Assembly (NCBI GenBank): GCA_008690995.1
Contig: VRMN01000014.1
Location: 186,001-250,000 of the forward strand
DNA length: 64,000 nucleotides
Direction of reading: 5' to 3'
Source: Porphyridium purpureum
Lineage: Eukaryota; Rhodophyta; Bangiophyceae; Porphyridiales; Porphyridiaceae
Numbering within the stretch: position 1 is the first letter of the stretch; each line of letters starts with the position of its first letter. The translations under genes were made by a program, and so were the position numbers. The notes under the pieces were generated by a model that was given only the letters and a program-made list of their open reading frames with translations, ran no database searches and was not told the DNA's origin. Positions 26,299 to 36,514 of the stretch are shown here, piece by piece.

Positions 26299-28128
26299 AT
26301 GTCGGATTCCGCGCAGGATGTGCCTGCAAATGGGGCGGCTGAGGCTGCGGCCGGCGCGGCGACGGACGGCGGGATGAGCAAGAATGCGCTGAAGAAGATG
26401 CTCAAGGCCGAAAAGGTCGCTGCCGCCAGGGCCGAGAAGGCGTCGTCCAGGGCGCTGGGAGCCGTCATGAGCGCGGGCGGTGACGCGCAGCAGCAGGGGG
26501 ACGCCGCGCCGGCGCAGGAAGAGCCCGCAGAAGACGAGCTGGATCCGAATCAGTACTTTGCCATGCGCGTCACGCGCCTCGCCAAGCTCGTGGAAGACGG
26601 TGTTAACCCGTACCCGCACAAGTTTCAGCCGACCCACACCCTCGCGCTGTTCATTCAGCAGTTCGCGGGCTTGGAAGATGGCGCGCGCGCTGACGACGTC
26701 GAAGTCGCCGTCGCCGGCAGGATCACGAACAAGCGCGCGAGCGGCCCCAAACTCGTCTTTTTTGACCTCAAGGCAGACGGGCTCAAGGTGCAGATCATGG
26801 CGCAGCACAACGTGTACAAGGACCAGGACCAGTTCGCGCACGACACTGAGCTGCTGCGGCGCGGTGATGTCGTGGGCATTGTCGGCGTGCCGGGCAAGAG
26901 TAAGAAGGGGGAGCTGTCGGTCTTCCCAAAGAAGCTCACATTGTTGAGCAGCTGTTTGCGCATGCTGCCAAAGTCCGCCGCAAAGGATCCAGAGGTGCGC
27001 TTTCGCCAGCGCTACCTCGACCTCTTGCTGAAGCCCGAGGTGCGCGACACTTTTTATCTGCGCTCGCGCGTTATCAAATACCTGCGCAACTTTCTTGACG
27101 AGCGTGGGTTTCTAGAGGTCGAGACGCCCATGATGAACGTGCAGGCGGGCGGCGCGACGGCCAAGCCTTTCATCACGCATCACAACGAGCTCAACTTGGA
27201 CATGTACATGCGCATTGCGCCCGAGTTGTACCTGAAGCAGCTTGTGGTGGGCGGCTTGGACCGCGTGTACGAAATCGGGCGCAACTTTCGCAACGAAGGC
27301 ATTGATCAGACGCACAACCCTGAGTTTACAGCCTGCGAGTTTTACGCTGCGTACTGGGACTACAATGATTTGATGGAGTTCACGGAGCAGCTCTTGTCAT
27401 CCATGGTTCTGGATTTGAAAGGCTCGTACAAGCTTACGTACCACCCGGACGGACCAGAAGGCCGTGAGCTCGAGCTCGACTTTACGCCACCCTTCCGACG
27501 GATCAGCATGGTCTCGGCCCTTGAAGAAAAGATTGGCATGAAAGTGCCCAGGGACCTGGACTCTGATTCGGCAAACGCAGCGCTGCGAGAAATCTGCGCC
27601 AAGCTCAAGGTAGAGTGTTCTCCGCCGCTGACCACGGCGCGCATGTTAGACAAGCTTGTTGGCGAGTACCTCGAAATAGAGTGCGTCAATCCGACATTTA
27701 TTTGTGACCACCCGGAAATCATGAGCCCGCTGGCGAAAAACCATCGCGATCTTGTCGGCATGACGGAGCGCTTCGAGCTGTTTGTGAACATGAAGGAAAT
27801 CTGCAACGCGTACACCGAGTTGAATAATCCGATTGTGCAGCGCGAGCGCTTCACGCGCTCTGCGCAAGACGCCGAGGAGGACGATGAAGCGATGGTGACC
27901 GACGAAGATTTCTGCACCTCGCTCGAGTACGGACTCCCACCCACAGGCGGCTGGGGCATTGGTCTCGATCGGCTGGTGATGCTCATGACCGACCAGAGCT
28001 CCATCCGCGAGGTCCTGCTTTTCCCAGCCATGAAGCCGCAGCAGTCTGTGCAGCGTGCAGGCGATCTGGTGCGCAAGGAAACGCTGGGCGCTCTGAGGAA
28101 GAGTTTAATTGGCCTCAACACGCAGTAA
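26299..28128 (+). CDS. Lysyl-tRNA synthetase, class II
   Basis: Charges tRNA-Lys with lysine using ATP. 609 residues from ATG 26299 (CGCCATGTC). Residues 1-80 are an Ala/Lys-rich extension with '[14 protein letters not shown]', the tRNA-binding helix typical of eukaryotic LysRS. The OB-fold anticodon-binding domain spans about 130-235 ('[16 protein letters not shown]'). The class II catalytic core spans about 240-609. Motif 1 includes '[15 protein letters not shown]'. Motif 2 is '[18 protein letters not shown]' at about 329-346. Motif 3 is '[16 protein letters not shown]' at about 550-566. No transit peptide is evident, so a cytosolic enzyme is likely. Whether one gene also serves organelles through an alternative start cannot be seen. 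Length and all motifs are normal, and there are no introns. Confidence 0.97.
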   Translation: MSDSAQDVPANGAAEAAAGAATDGGMSKNALKKMLKAEKVAAARAEKASSRALGAVMSAGGDAQQQGDAAPAQEEPAEDELDPNQYFAMRVTRLAKLVEDGVNPYPHKFQPTHTLALFIQQFAGLEDGARADDVEVAVAGRITNKRASGPKLVFFDLKADGLKVQIMAQHNVYKDQDQFAHDTELLRRGDVVGIVGVPGKSKKGELSVFPKKLTLLSSCLRMLPKSAAKDPEVRFRQRYLDLLLKPEVRDTFYLRSRVIKYLRNFLDERGFLEVETPMMNVQAGGATAKPFITHHNELNLDMYMRIAPELYLKQLVVGGLDRVYEIGRNFRNEGIDQTHNPEFTACEFYAAYWDYNDLMEFTEQLLSSMVLDLKGSYKLTYHPDGPEGRELELDFTPPFRRISMVSALEEKIGMKVPRDLDSDSANAALREICAKLKVECSPPLTTARMLDKLVGEYLEIECVNPTFICDHPEIMSPLAKNHRDLVGMTERFELFVNMKEICNAYTELNNPIVQRERFTRSAQDAEEDDEAMVTDEDFCTSLEYGLPPTGGWGIGLDRLVMLMTDQSSIREVLLFPAMKPQQSVQRAGDLVRKETLGALRKSLIGLNTQ

Positions 28129-28587
28129 AAGTAAAGCGTCGCCCGTGTGTCGTGCGCCGCGTATAGCAAAACAACCGAGCGGGTGTTTATCTCGTGGTGC
28201 ATCTACTGACTCACGCGAACGAGCGCATCCGCCACATGAAGTCGCATTCCCGGCGCGGCGTGGAGAGCGGATGTTTCCTGTAAACGTGTTTGGCACACGC
28301 ATTGCACCAGCTGTGATCCCGCGTCAGACGTGTGACATGCGACCGGATGTGCTCCGACTTGCACCGTCGTGTGACACACGGACTTTTGCGGTTGAGTCCA
28401 CCGACCGGCGTTTACGTGGCGAGTCGGTGTGCGCAAGCGCGCTCCAGTCCCCTCCATCCGAGTGGATTCGCTGCGCTCCCCAGCGTGCGAAGCGTGACCA
28501 CATCGAGCGAGGCTCGCAGAAATCCGCGCGATCACAGTTACGGACAAAGAAGACTACTGGTTCTGCCTGGTAAGGACTGTGCGTGTC

Positions 28588-31500
28588 ATGCCGCAGCTCG
28601 ACCAAGGTCAGCGGCTAGATGAAGATCAAGGCCAGCAGTGCTCGAAAACGCCCGCGAATGCGAGGCTGAAGGCCGTTCTAGACACATTGGCCGAGTCGCC
28701 GCGTCCTTATCAAGTGAGTTTAATTGAACAAGCGGTTGAGAACAACGCGATCATCACGCTTCCCACGGGAGCTGGGAAGACGCTCGTTGCGGTTGGCGTC
28801 ATTCTCTATAGACACGAGACGCTCGGGCAGGCGAGAGATGTTCTTCAGCATGGAACAAAGCATGGAATTTGTGTGGAACGGACGGCGTCCACTCCACAAC
28901 AAGAGCAGCTCAGCAGCTGGCACAAGTCTAGTACGGTAGACTCCAAGCATGAGCGCGTTAGTCATGGAAGTCGACAAGATGTCACGGTGCTCGCGACTGC
29001 GCGTACGGTCTCTGTCCATTCACATGATTCGGATCAGCTTGGCATGCAGGAGACACCATCTTGTGCTGAAGTCGAAGCGGAGCAGACAGTTATACAAGAG
29101 AATACTGGCCGCGCTGTCAGTCGGAGCCATGAAACCTCCCCTGCATCCGCAAGCGAAAAGCGCAAGCATGATGAGAGCGGGCAAGTGTCTACTCCGGATT
29201 CCAAGCGGATGCACATGGATTACAATAGCGTTGCAGCGAACAAGGTTTCCTCGGACGCAGTCCATTTGGTTGAAGCAGAAAGATCTCCAAGGGCATATGC
29301 AGGAACTTCGAACATGTCGAATCGCATGCGGCAAATATACGATTCGCCACCGCCACAGCCGCCAGCTCCCGCGAGAAGAATCGCGGCCATGGTGGTCCCT
29401 CGCAAGCCTCTCGTGAGCCAGCAAGCAAAGTATATTCGCAGACTCAGTGGTTTACGGGTGTCCGAGTTCCACGGCGACTTGTCCGGGACTGAGCATTTCC
29501 GTGGTCGACGGGTGAGCATGTCTTCGTCTTCCACGAGGTCTCAGTACGTTGTCGACGTGCAGCAATGGAGTCCCGAGCGGTGGAAGCTCGTCCTTCAGGA
29601 AAGCGATGTCATTGTACTAACACCTCAATTGCTTTTGGATTGCTTGCGCCACAGTATGCTTTGTTTTGAAGAGATCCACACACTTGTTCTTGACGAGGCG
29701 CACCACGCGACCAAGAATAATCCGTACCGATGTCTCATGGTCGAATTCTACGCACTGTTCAAGAGGAACGTCGAAGTCTACAACTGGTCGGCAGACATTC
29801 TGCCTCGGGTGGTTGGCCTATCAGCAACTCCCGTAAAGAACATGAAGTGCAAGGACGACCCAGAGGCTAACGCTTTGGAAGAGTTACAGAAGCTCGAAGA
29901 TTGTTTGGACGCCAAGATACCAAACCTTCGAAAGAGCCACCGAGAATTTATCGAGAATGGATTGCACAAGCCGCTTGAACTGGTGGTTTCGTACCAGCCA
30001 TCTCTTCAACGAGCAATTGATTTGACCATGTTTGATCCAGAGAGCGCTCGGCACGACGCGGCATCTCTTGTCCTCGGCGAGATGGACGCCATGGTAATGG
30101 AGCTGTGTCAACTCGACTTTGAAGACGCAGAACAGGAGGCCGCGGCGCTGGTGACGGGCCAATACTCTCCAACCAGAAGCCTCCTTGCCATGTTTGAGCA
30201 CATCTCGCAAAATATTGGTCACGATGCTGCGCGTGCATTTTGGAACGCGTTCGCTTGGGAGATTTTGGGCACAGACGATGCGGCCGAGATTTATAGTTCG
30301 CACTTGCAGCACTTGGAAGGTACACGTGCATCGCTCTCGTGCAAAACAATCGAGCTTCTCCGTATTCTGTCACTTGAAGTGTCGCGCACGCAGTCAACTG
30401 GAGCCTATCCGTGTTGTCTCGTGTTCGTGTCGATGCGATGCACCGCCTGGGCGCTTCACCACGTGCTCGAAGAGCGCATCCGTGCTGCAGCTGCGGCGTC
30501 AAACGATGCTGCGCGGCTGCGCCCAAGCTTTGTCACCGGTCAGGGAAAATTTCTGAGGAAGCTCAAGCGCCAAGATGGTGATGCACGGCTTTTCTATTTG
30601 AGCAAACAGATTGAGAACATACGCCTTGGTCAGCAGGGCTTCTCGCTCCTGCGGCAGAAGAAGGAGCTCCAGCGCTTTCGAATGGGAGACGTGAATGTAC
30701 TCGTTTCCACCAGCGTACTTGAAGAAGGACTCGATATTGCGGACTGTAATACGGTGATCATGGCAGATGGCATCCGGAACTCTTTGCAGTACATTCAATG
30801 TCGTGGGCGCGCACGCGCGCCCGAGAGCACTTTTATTGTGCTGGTACCGGAGGGCGACCCGGATATAATGCGTCGCATGAATGAAAGCAAGATTAATGAC
30901 GGCATTTTGAGCAAGATTCTGCACGGGGACCTCACCAATGAAAAGAATTCAAGCATTGTTAAGTGGAATGGCCTTTGGGGATTGTTTGAAGGCCCAGGAG
31001 GATACCTTGAATCTGCAACGACACGGGCGCGTGTACCTGCCCAAGCGCTTACTGCTCTATTGCATCGCTACATGAACACGCATCGCGTATTTGATTCGGG
31101 ACGGGCCGGATCGGAGTTTGGATTCACGACACTCCTACGTGAACAGAGGCCTTCGAATGACGACGCAGAGAATGGTCTCGTGCGTTCAACAGTCAACGGT
31201 GGTGTGCATGTCGAGTATGTGCCGAATAATCCCCATCTCGACCCGGATGCTCAGCCAGTGCTGAATCCAAAGATTGAAATTCGAGAGATTAGGGATGACT
31301 GCCAGCGCTTGTGGAACGTTGCCGGCATTCCAACAAGGCTAGGGTGGCTTGAGGTGTGTCTGTCAAGCACACAGGAAGGAATACTTCGGAAGAGAGACAT
31401 CAACAATGTGTTGCACCTGCGCCTGGCAAGACGGCTGGTAGAGCTCGATGAGCTCGACGAATATCTTCTCCCTGCGGATCGCGCGTTGCAGGATAGGACC

Positions 31501-33777
31501 GGGGCAGCGCTGGACGTCGGCGCACGCGCAAGGCACGGAAGCGGTTCAGAAGCCTTGATGACAGTGAAGCAAGACGCTGGTGTGTGCAAAGAATTTGAAT
31601 TGTACATCCCAACCAATCCGCATCTTTCGGTAACACTCTGGTGCTATGAAATCCTGGACAACACCGTGCAGGACTCGGGCATTTTTCATGCTGGCAGATG
31701 GGCTTTAGACGAGCGTTTCGGGCTCGCGTTCGGAACGTGCATGGAGCATGTACTAGCATGTATGCGCGCCTACGGTGCCGGCGGGAGGCAGCTCGTATTT
31801 TCGGACGACAGCGATGAGAGCACCGAAAGTGCCGCTGAGATTGAGCTCAAAGCGGCATCGACCGCATTCAAAGCGGACGTGAATGCCACGGAGATGGAAG
31901 CCTTGCGCAAGTACTCGCTTCGTGCCCGAGCGATCGCGTCTAGCCGCATATCGGAGGTCGTTGTGAGAGAGACCAAGCGAACCGATTTGGAAGAGGCGTT
32001 TGAGGAGTTTGGCATAGAGGTCGTGAATGAGCAAGACGTGGGTGGGAAAGAGAGCGATGAGTATGAGTCAGCGCAGGTAAGACAAGGTATTCAGACCTTG
32101 GCGAGTGAAGGTATCATGGCGAACCTCGGTTACTTTTTCATTCCATTGCAGACACGTGGTTCGGCGGGCATCGACTGGGACAAGGTTGACGAGCTCAACA
32201 GATTTGATATGGACAACGAGGAGTATCAACGCCAAATCTACCACAGGCGGATAGATGACGATATTCTACCACAAGCTCCAACTGAGTACGAGTACAAGGT
32301 GGTGATGTCCTGGAGCTCGCGGAGGTCCGAGTTTGTTGTTTATTACTCCACCTCGTTAATACCAGGAAGCAAAAGTGGGCGCCGTGTGTCTTGCTGGCGA
32401 AGCTGTCCCTTGGATGCGCCTCCTTTGCTTCGGGTGAATTTCAACCAGGCGCGCAGGCTGATGGATCCCGGTGTGACGAGCTCGAAAGAGACTGTTGCGC
32501 TGAGAAAACAGCTTCGTGTGCACACGCTGTTCTGCACGCTGCCCTGCGCTTCCTTACTCGTTTTGCCGCTCGCTGTTTCAGCGTGCCGCTTGCTCAAGGC
32601 CCTTCCGGGATGGGAAAGAAACGTTGCAGTGCTGTCTTTGAAGCTGTCGTTGCCGAGCCCGTACATTCATAGGCTTCCGAATAGCCTGTTTCAGTGCTGC
32701 TTGACCACCAAGAAGGGCCAGGAGTACATCCATACATCGTATGAAAGGCACGAATTTCTTGGCGATCTCGTGCTCAAGACCATTGCCACACGCTACTGCT
32801 TTTTCAAAGATGCTAGGTATACGCCTGCGGACATTCAAGAACACCGCAAGAAAATCATCCGGAATGATTCGCTCAAGGACAGGGCGCTCGCCTGGAAAAT
32901 GGGCGCATGCGTGAACTTGTTGAACAGTGGGCTAGACAAGCTGAAAACGTGTCCGTACGTGTTCGGAGTGGCAACAGGCCTGACGTTCTCGATCTCGCTC
33001 AAAGTATTAGCGGACGTCGTGGAGGCCGTGGTTGGTGCGGTGCTCAGTGAGAACCAGTACGACGCCTTGTCTGCGCTTGACGTCCTTCAGTCGCTCGACG
33101 TTTTACCTCCGGATGGTCGCGACGTGATTCTTCATAACCAGGTGCAGTGCCCAAGTGCGGATGAGCTCATGCAGCGGTTTGATATGCCGCACCTGAGAGG
33201 CGCAAGGCAGCTTCGCGAGGTTATCAACACGGCGTTCCTAAAAGCCGAGTCGATTCTTGGCTATGCATTTTCAGAACGTGTGCTGCTCTTGCAGGCCATC
33301 ATCAGTCCGGTAACAGGGCTCGGATTTGACTATGAGCGCCTGGAGTCGCTGGGCGACGCGATTATGGGGCACATTATCGGTTGCTTTTTGTTCTACCATT
33401 TTCCGGATTTTGGTCCCGACCAGCTCACGGAACATTTCCAGGAACTTGTGTCCAACCGCAATCTGCGCGAAATCGTGCACGCGTCAGGCCTTGATGAGGT
33501 ACTCATCACGACGCAAAGTACCGAGAATATCGGCGACGCCATCGTGCACTCGAAAATGTATGCGGACGTGCTCGAGTCGCTGTTGGGCGCCATTTACGTG
33601 GACCTGAAATGCGTCGATCCGCTGGATCCGACCCTGCGGAACATTGTGCTGCGCCTGTTCAGGCCTGGCCTGGATGAGGTGGCCAAAAAGAACAGCAAAG
33701 TGTTAGACTGGAGCGCGTTGCTGCCCTGTCCAACGCCGTTTTCTGTGGAAACAGAAGCAGGAGACGAGAGGCTGTGA
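28588..33777 (+). CDS. Dicer-like RNase III helicase
   Basis: Cuts long double-stranded RNA into small RNAs. Start set at ATG 28588 (the open frame begins at GTG three codons earlier); about 1729 residues. Helicase motif I 'LPTGAGKT' is at about 57. Then comes an unusually long, charged, low-complexity insert (about 80-265), then 'MVVPRKPLVSQQ' (Ia), 'LVLDEAHHA' (motif II, about 367), 'GLSATPV' (III, about 411). Helicase C spans about 608-760 with 'STSVLEEGLDIADCN' and 'QYIQCRGRARA'. A Dicer dimerisation-type region follows (about 800-870). A diverged PAZ-like region is suggested near 1195-1290 ('IDWDKVDELNRFD', 'PPLLRV'). RNase IIIa is at about 1370-1500 ('YERHEFLGDLVLK', 'LADVVEAVVGAV') and RNase IIIb at about 1570-1675 ('YERLESLGDAIMG', 'YADVLESLLGAI'). 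All acidic catalytic positions are kept in both. No C-terminal dsRNA-binding domain. The frame is uninterrupted. Confidence 0.93.
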   Translation: MPQLDQGQRLDEDQGQQCSKTPANARLKAVLDTLAESPRPYQVSLIEQAVENNAIITLPTGAGKTLVAVGVILYRHETLGQARDVLQHGTKHGICVERTASTPQQEQLSSWHKSSTVDSKHERVSHGSRQDVTVLATARTVSVHSHDSDQLGMQETPSCAEVEAEQTVIQENTGRAVSRSHETSPASASEKRKHDESGQVSTPDSKRMHMDYNSVAANKVSSDAVHLVEAERSPRAYAGTSNMSNRMRQIYDSPPPQPPAPARRIAAMVVPRKPLVSQQAKYIRRLSGLRVSEFHGDLSGTEHFRGRRVSMSSSSTRSQYVVDVQQWSPERWKLVLQESDVIVLTPQLLLDCLRHSMLCFEEIHTLVLDEAHHATKNNPYRCLMVEFYALFKRNVEVYNWSADILPRVVGLSATPVKNMKCKDDPEANALEELQKLEDCLDAKIPNLRKSHREFIENGLHKPLELVVSYQPSLQRAIDLTMFDPESARHDAASLVLGEMDAMVMELCQLDFEDAEQEAAALVTGQYSPTRSLLAMFEHISQNIGHDAARAFWNAFAWEILGTDDAAEIYSSHLQHLEGTRASLSCKTIELLRILSLEVSRTQSTGAYPCCLVFVSMRCTAWALHHVLEERIRAAAAASNDAARLRPSFVTGQGKFLRKLKRQDGDARLFYLSKQIENIRLGQQGFSLLRQKKELQRFRMGDVNVLVSTSVLEEGLDIADCNTVIMADGIRNSLQYIQCRGRARAPESTFIVLVPEGDPDIMRRMNESKINDGILSKILHGDLTNEKNSSIVKWNGLWGLFEGPGGYLESATTRARVPAQALTALLHRYMNTHRVFDSGRAGSEFGFTTLLREQRPSNDDAENGLVRSTVNGGVHVEYVPNNPHLDPDAQPVLNPKIEIREIRDDCQRLWNVAGIPTRLGWLEVCLSSTQEGILRKRDINNVLHLRLARRLVELDELDEYLLPADRALQDRTGAALDVGARARHGSGSEALMTVKQDAGVCKEFELYIPTNPHLSVTLWCYEILDNTVQDSGIFHAGRWALDERFGLAFGTCMEHVLACMRAYGAGGRQLVFSDDSDESTESAAEIELKAASTAFKADVNATEMEALRKYSLRARAIASSRISEVVVRETKRTDLEEAFEEFGIEVVNEQDVGGKESDEYESAQVRQGIQTLASEGIMANLGYFFIPLQTRGSAGIDWDKVDELNRFDMDNEEYQRQIYHRRIDDDILPQAPTEYEYKVVMSWSSRRSEFVVYYSTSLIPGSKSGRRVSCWRSCPLDAPPLLRVNFNQARRLMDPGVTSSKETVALRKQLRVHTLFCTLPCASLLVLPLAVSACRLLKALPGWERNVAVLSLKLSLPSPYIHRLPNSLFQCCLTTKKGQEYIHTSYERHEFLGDLVLKTIATRYCFFKDARYTPADIQEHRKKIIRNDSLKDRALAWKMGACVNLLNSGLDKLKTCPYVFGVATGLTFSISLKVLADVVEAVVGAVLSENQYDALSALDVLQSLDVLPPDGRDVILHNQVQCPSADELMQRFDMPHLRGARQLREVINTAFLKAESILGYAFSERVLLLQAIISPVTGLGFDYERLESLGDAIMGHIIGCFLFYHFPDFGPDQLTEHFQELVSNRNLREIVHASGLDEVLITTQSTENIGDAIVHSKMYADVLESLLGAIYVDLKCVDPLDPTLRNIVLRLFRPGLDEVAKKNSKVLDWSALLPCPTPFSVETEAGDERL

Positions 33778-34967
33778 TATCCGACCCAAGTGATTTACTT
33801 TGAATTGGTTGGACCCATACGACTTTCTCGAACAGAATGGTACTGTCCGGGAGCTACAACACCTAGATGAGCACTCCTGAAGAGACACAGATATGCGCAC
33901 ACAGAGCAGCGGGGCCACGACATGCTGGCGCGCACCATTCGCGCAGAACGTGTCTGCCAAGTCGCTCTGTGGTACACACACCTCGGCTACTCTATAAACT
34001 CGCGCGGACCATTTCGAATGGGAGCCGCCTTGCCAGACGTCTCGCGCACTTTGGAAGTCCTTTTGACGCACAATCAAACACACCACGAAGATCACCCATG
34101 CCGAGCGCAAGAGACGCCGCACGCAAGAAAAGAAACCGCACTTGGTTAGAACCCGGTCAAACCCCCCAACAACCGCACACGCCAGTCCAAGAACCGCACA
34201 CAGGCGCACGCGACCAGCATGAATCACAGGCGCGCCGCACAAAACATGCCACGCCACAATACGGAGACGTCGCTACTCCTGACACCCCGCAGACAAACGC
34301 GGCACCCCCAAACTTACTTTCCTGCGCCAGCGCCCGTCAGGTACGACTGGTAGTACGGCGAGCGCACATCATAGATCATGTTGAGGCCTTTGAGACGCGC
34401 GCTGCTCGCGATGACCACCGTCCACGCGTCGCACACAACCCAGCAACAAACACACAACAACAACACCGACACACCCGCACGCACTCGCCACCCGCATCCC
34501 GCCGCGCCGCCAAACTTTTTTCCCGGCGCCGCCGCGAACTCGAGCGGAGGTACAGCTAGGGTTTCTGTGTGTACAGTGAGCGCTGGAAGGTACAGTTTGT
34601 GTTCAAACGTTGCACAGTTTGTTGCGAGTCAAGCTGCTTGTGCGCGCTTCGCCTCCGGGGCGAATGGTGTGCCAAGTGAAGAATCACGGAGGCCGACAGG
34701 TCGGTGCGAAAGAGCGGAGGCGATGCGCCGAATTGTGCGCTCGAGCGGAGCTGGAAGAATCATGGAGGTTTGTGGGTGACGTGGTTTTACGAGCAGGGTG
34801 TCAATGGAGTCTGCACAGGCCGGATGGACGGGTGAATGCGAAGAGCCGCGCAAACGTAGAGCGCGTAGCATCATAAGTTTGCACTCTGGAGTGTCGAGTA
34901 GAAGCTCGAGTGTTGTTTAATCACACCCTTCTTTGAGTGACAAGTTCTTAACACTTTTTCCGTGATT
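33778..34967. other. Intergenic stretch between the Dicer-like gene and the Copia cluster
   Basis: 1.2 kb. The plus-strand open frames are Arg/His/Pro-rich low complexity and unconvincing. On the minus strand, about 34500-34314 reads 'VSVLLLCVCCWVVCDAWTVV' then 'LKGLNMIYDVRSPYYQSY' and ends at GGAAAGTAAG, which contains a strong GTAAGT donor. It could be an exon of an undetected gene, but no partner exon was found. A telobox-like CTAGGGTTT lies near 34556. Confidence 0.35.
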
Positions 34968-35231
34968 TGCGGGTCAAGCTGTACCCCAGTATCGAGCGCC
35001 GGTGGCTACGAGGTTGTCGATTGCAGTCGGCGGCGGCGCCGCGCGAGTACTTAAACAGCGCCCATGCGCTTCATCGTAGATACTCCCATAAGGCTTCGAG
35101 TCAGAGGAGATCGTGGTACCGACTGAAGTAGGTGGTCTTTGTTATTTGTTTTAGTCTAATCTTCTCGGCAGCGAACTTCGCTTCGCTGTTCCTACATCAC
35201 TAGTACTAAGCCTACCACTAGTAAGGCTTCT
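34968..35231 (+). repeat. 5' LTR of Copia fossil A
   Basis: Begins TGCGGGTCAAGCTGTACCCC and matches the copy at 40122-40386 along its full length. A TATA-like 'TACTTAAACAG' lies near 35048. The exact last base is uncertain by a few positions. No clean target-site duplication was found, because the far side of the partner LTR abuts another element. Confidence 0.88.
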
Positions 35232-35244
35232 TGGGTTATGAGCC
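35232..35244 (+). promoter_or_regulatory. Primer-binding site, initiator tRNA-Met anticodon-arm type
   Basis: TGGGTTATGAGCC directly after the 5' LTR is complementary to the 3' side of the anticodon arm of a eukaryotic initiator tRNA-Met (GGCTCATAACCCA-like). This is the half-tRNA priming known for Drosophila copia. The match is by memory of the tRNA, so moderately sure. Confidence 0.55.
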
Positions 35245-35559
35245 TATTTGCTATCCTCGCGACTGTGGTCCTCTCTCTCACCATCCTCCTTTATTTACTA
35301 TCCGCGGATTTGGCTCTGCCTGCACAGCAAGAGCAACTCGGGCAAGCGCGACATGTAAGACTGCTCACGGAGCAGGCGTGCGCAGAGCAGCGACTGGAAG
35401 TTCTAGAGGAACCCGTTGCCAACTATCGGCCATACACGAGCGCGGCTCGTAAAGGCGATCGCGCAATCCGGCGAAGAATCGCCGAAACTGAGAGCGAGGA
35501 GCAGCAAATGCTGTAGCAAAACGACTCGTGCACAAACGCACAGAGCAACGGGATCTCCA

Positions 35560-36450
35560 CAATGGAATCAAGTCAGAAGACCCCCACCAGGCTCGAGCAG
35601 GAGCGCAACGGCGCAAACCCGCGAGCCGAAGCAGTGTCGCAAGTCAAAGCCGCGCCAATGGCGACAAATCTTGGGGACAGGGATGCACTCGCGGTCGGCG
35701 CGTGGTGTGATACCGCTAGCGAGCGGATCTCCATCCAGGTCCAAGAGGAGTATCGCGCCGGCTCTCATCCGTGGGATGATGATGCTGAACAGAAGTGTGT
35801 GCGTATCGCCGCCTCCTTCTTTCATGGGGCGTCTAGGCTTTGGTGGTCAGTGCTTGACCCAAAGCCTGTCCGGTTTGATGACTTCTTGCAGGCGTTCAGG
35901 CGGGAATTCGAACCCATCGCCTCGGACCAGGTCGCGCGTGACAGGCTTGCCGCTTGTGCGCAGCGCAACCGCAGCGTCCACGACTACGCAAACGATTTCG
36001 GAAACTGTCTGCTCAGGCTCCCGTCGGTCGGTGATTCCGAGCGGCTCGATCGTTTTGTGCGCGGTCTGCAGAGCAAGATTCAAATTCAGGTGATGTCAAC
36101 GCAGCCTGCATCATACCACGAGGCGCTTCGCGCCGCATTGGCAGTCGACGCCGTATTTCGACAGAGCGTACACGCGTCAGCATTTACTGAAAAATACGCA
36201 GCGCCAATGGACCTTGGATCGGCTGGGGCTCCGCGCCGGCAGACACGAGCACCGAACAGAAAAAGCAAGAAACGCCCGAAGAACCAGCAGCGCACCGTGC
36301 CGAGGAGCGCATCGCATGCACCGTCGACCCTCCGCGCTGGAGCGGATACGTGTCAAAATTGTGGACGTCGCGGCCACTGGGCCGCCAAATGCACCCACAA
36401 ATTGGTTGCCGCGGAGTTTGAGATTGGCGCGGCCGCATTCGTGAAGTCAG
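35560..36450 (+). mobile_element. Gag-like region of Copia fossil A
   Basis: Capsid-like helical region including 'FFHGASRLWWSVLD' and 'FDDFLQAFRREFEP', then 'DRFVRGLQSKIQIQV', followed by a basic linker and one CCHC knuckle (C-x2-C-x4-H-x4-C). This is the usual order of a retrotransposon Gag. Part of a broken element. Confidence 0.8.
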
Positions 36451-36514
36451 ACTTGATCCGATTGCCCGTTTTCATCAATGGCCACGCATCGATACCGGCG
36501 CATCCGCGACATTT

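Noticed and set aside
33867-34559. 230-codon plus-strand frame after the Dicer-like gene
   Set aside because: Arg/His/Pro/Gln-rich low complexity, no strong start context and no domain. The opposite strand looks more protein-like in part.
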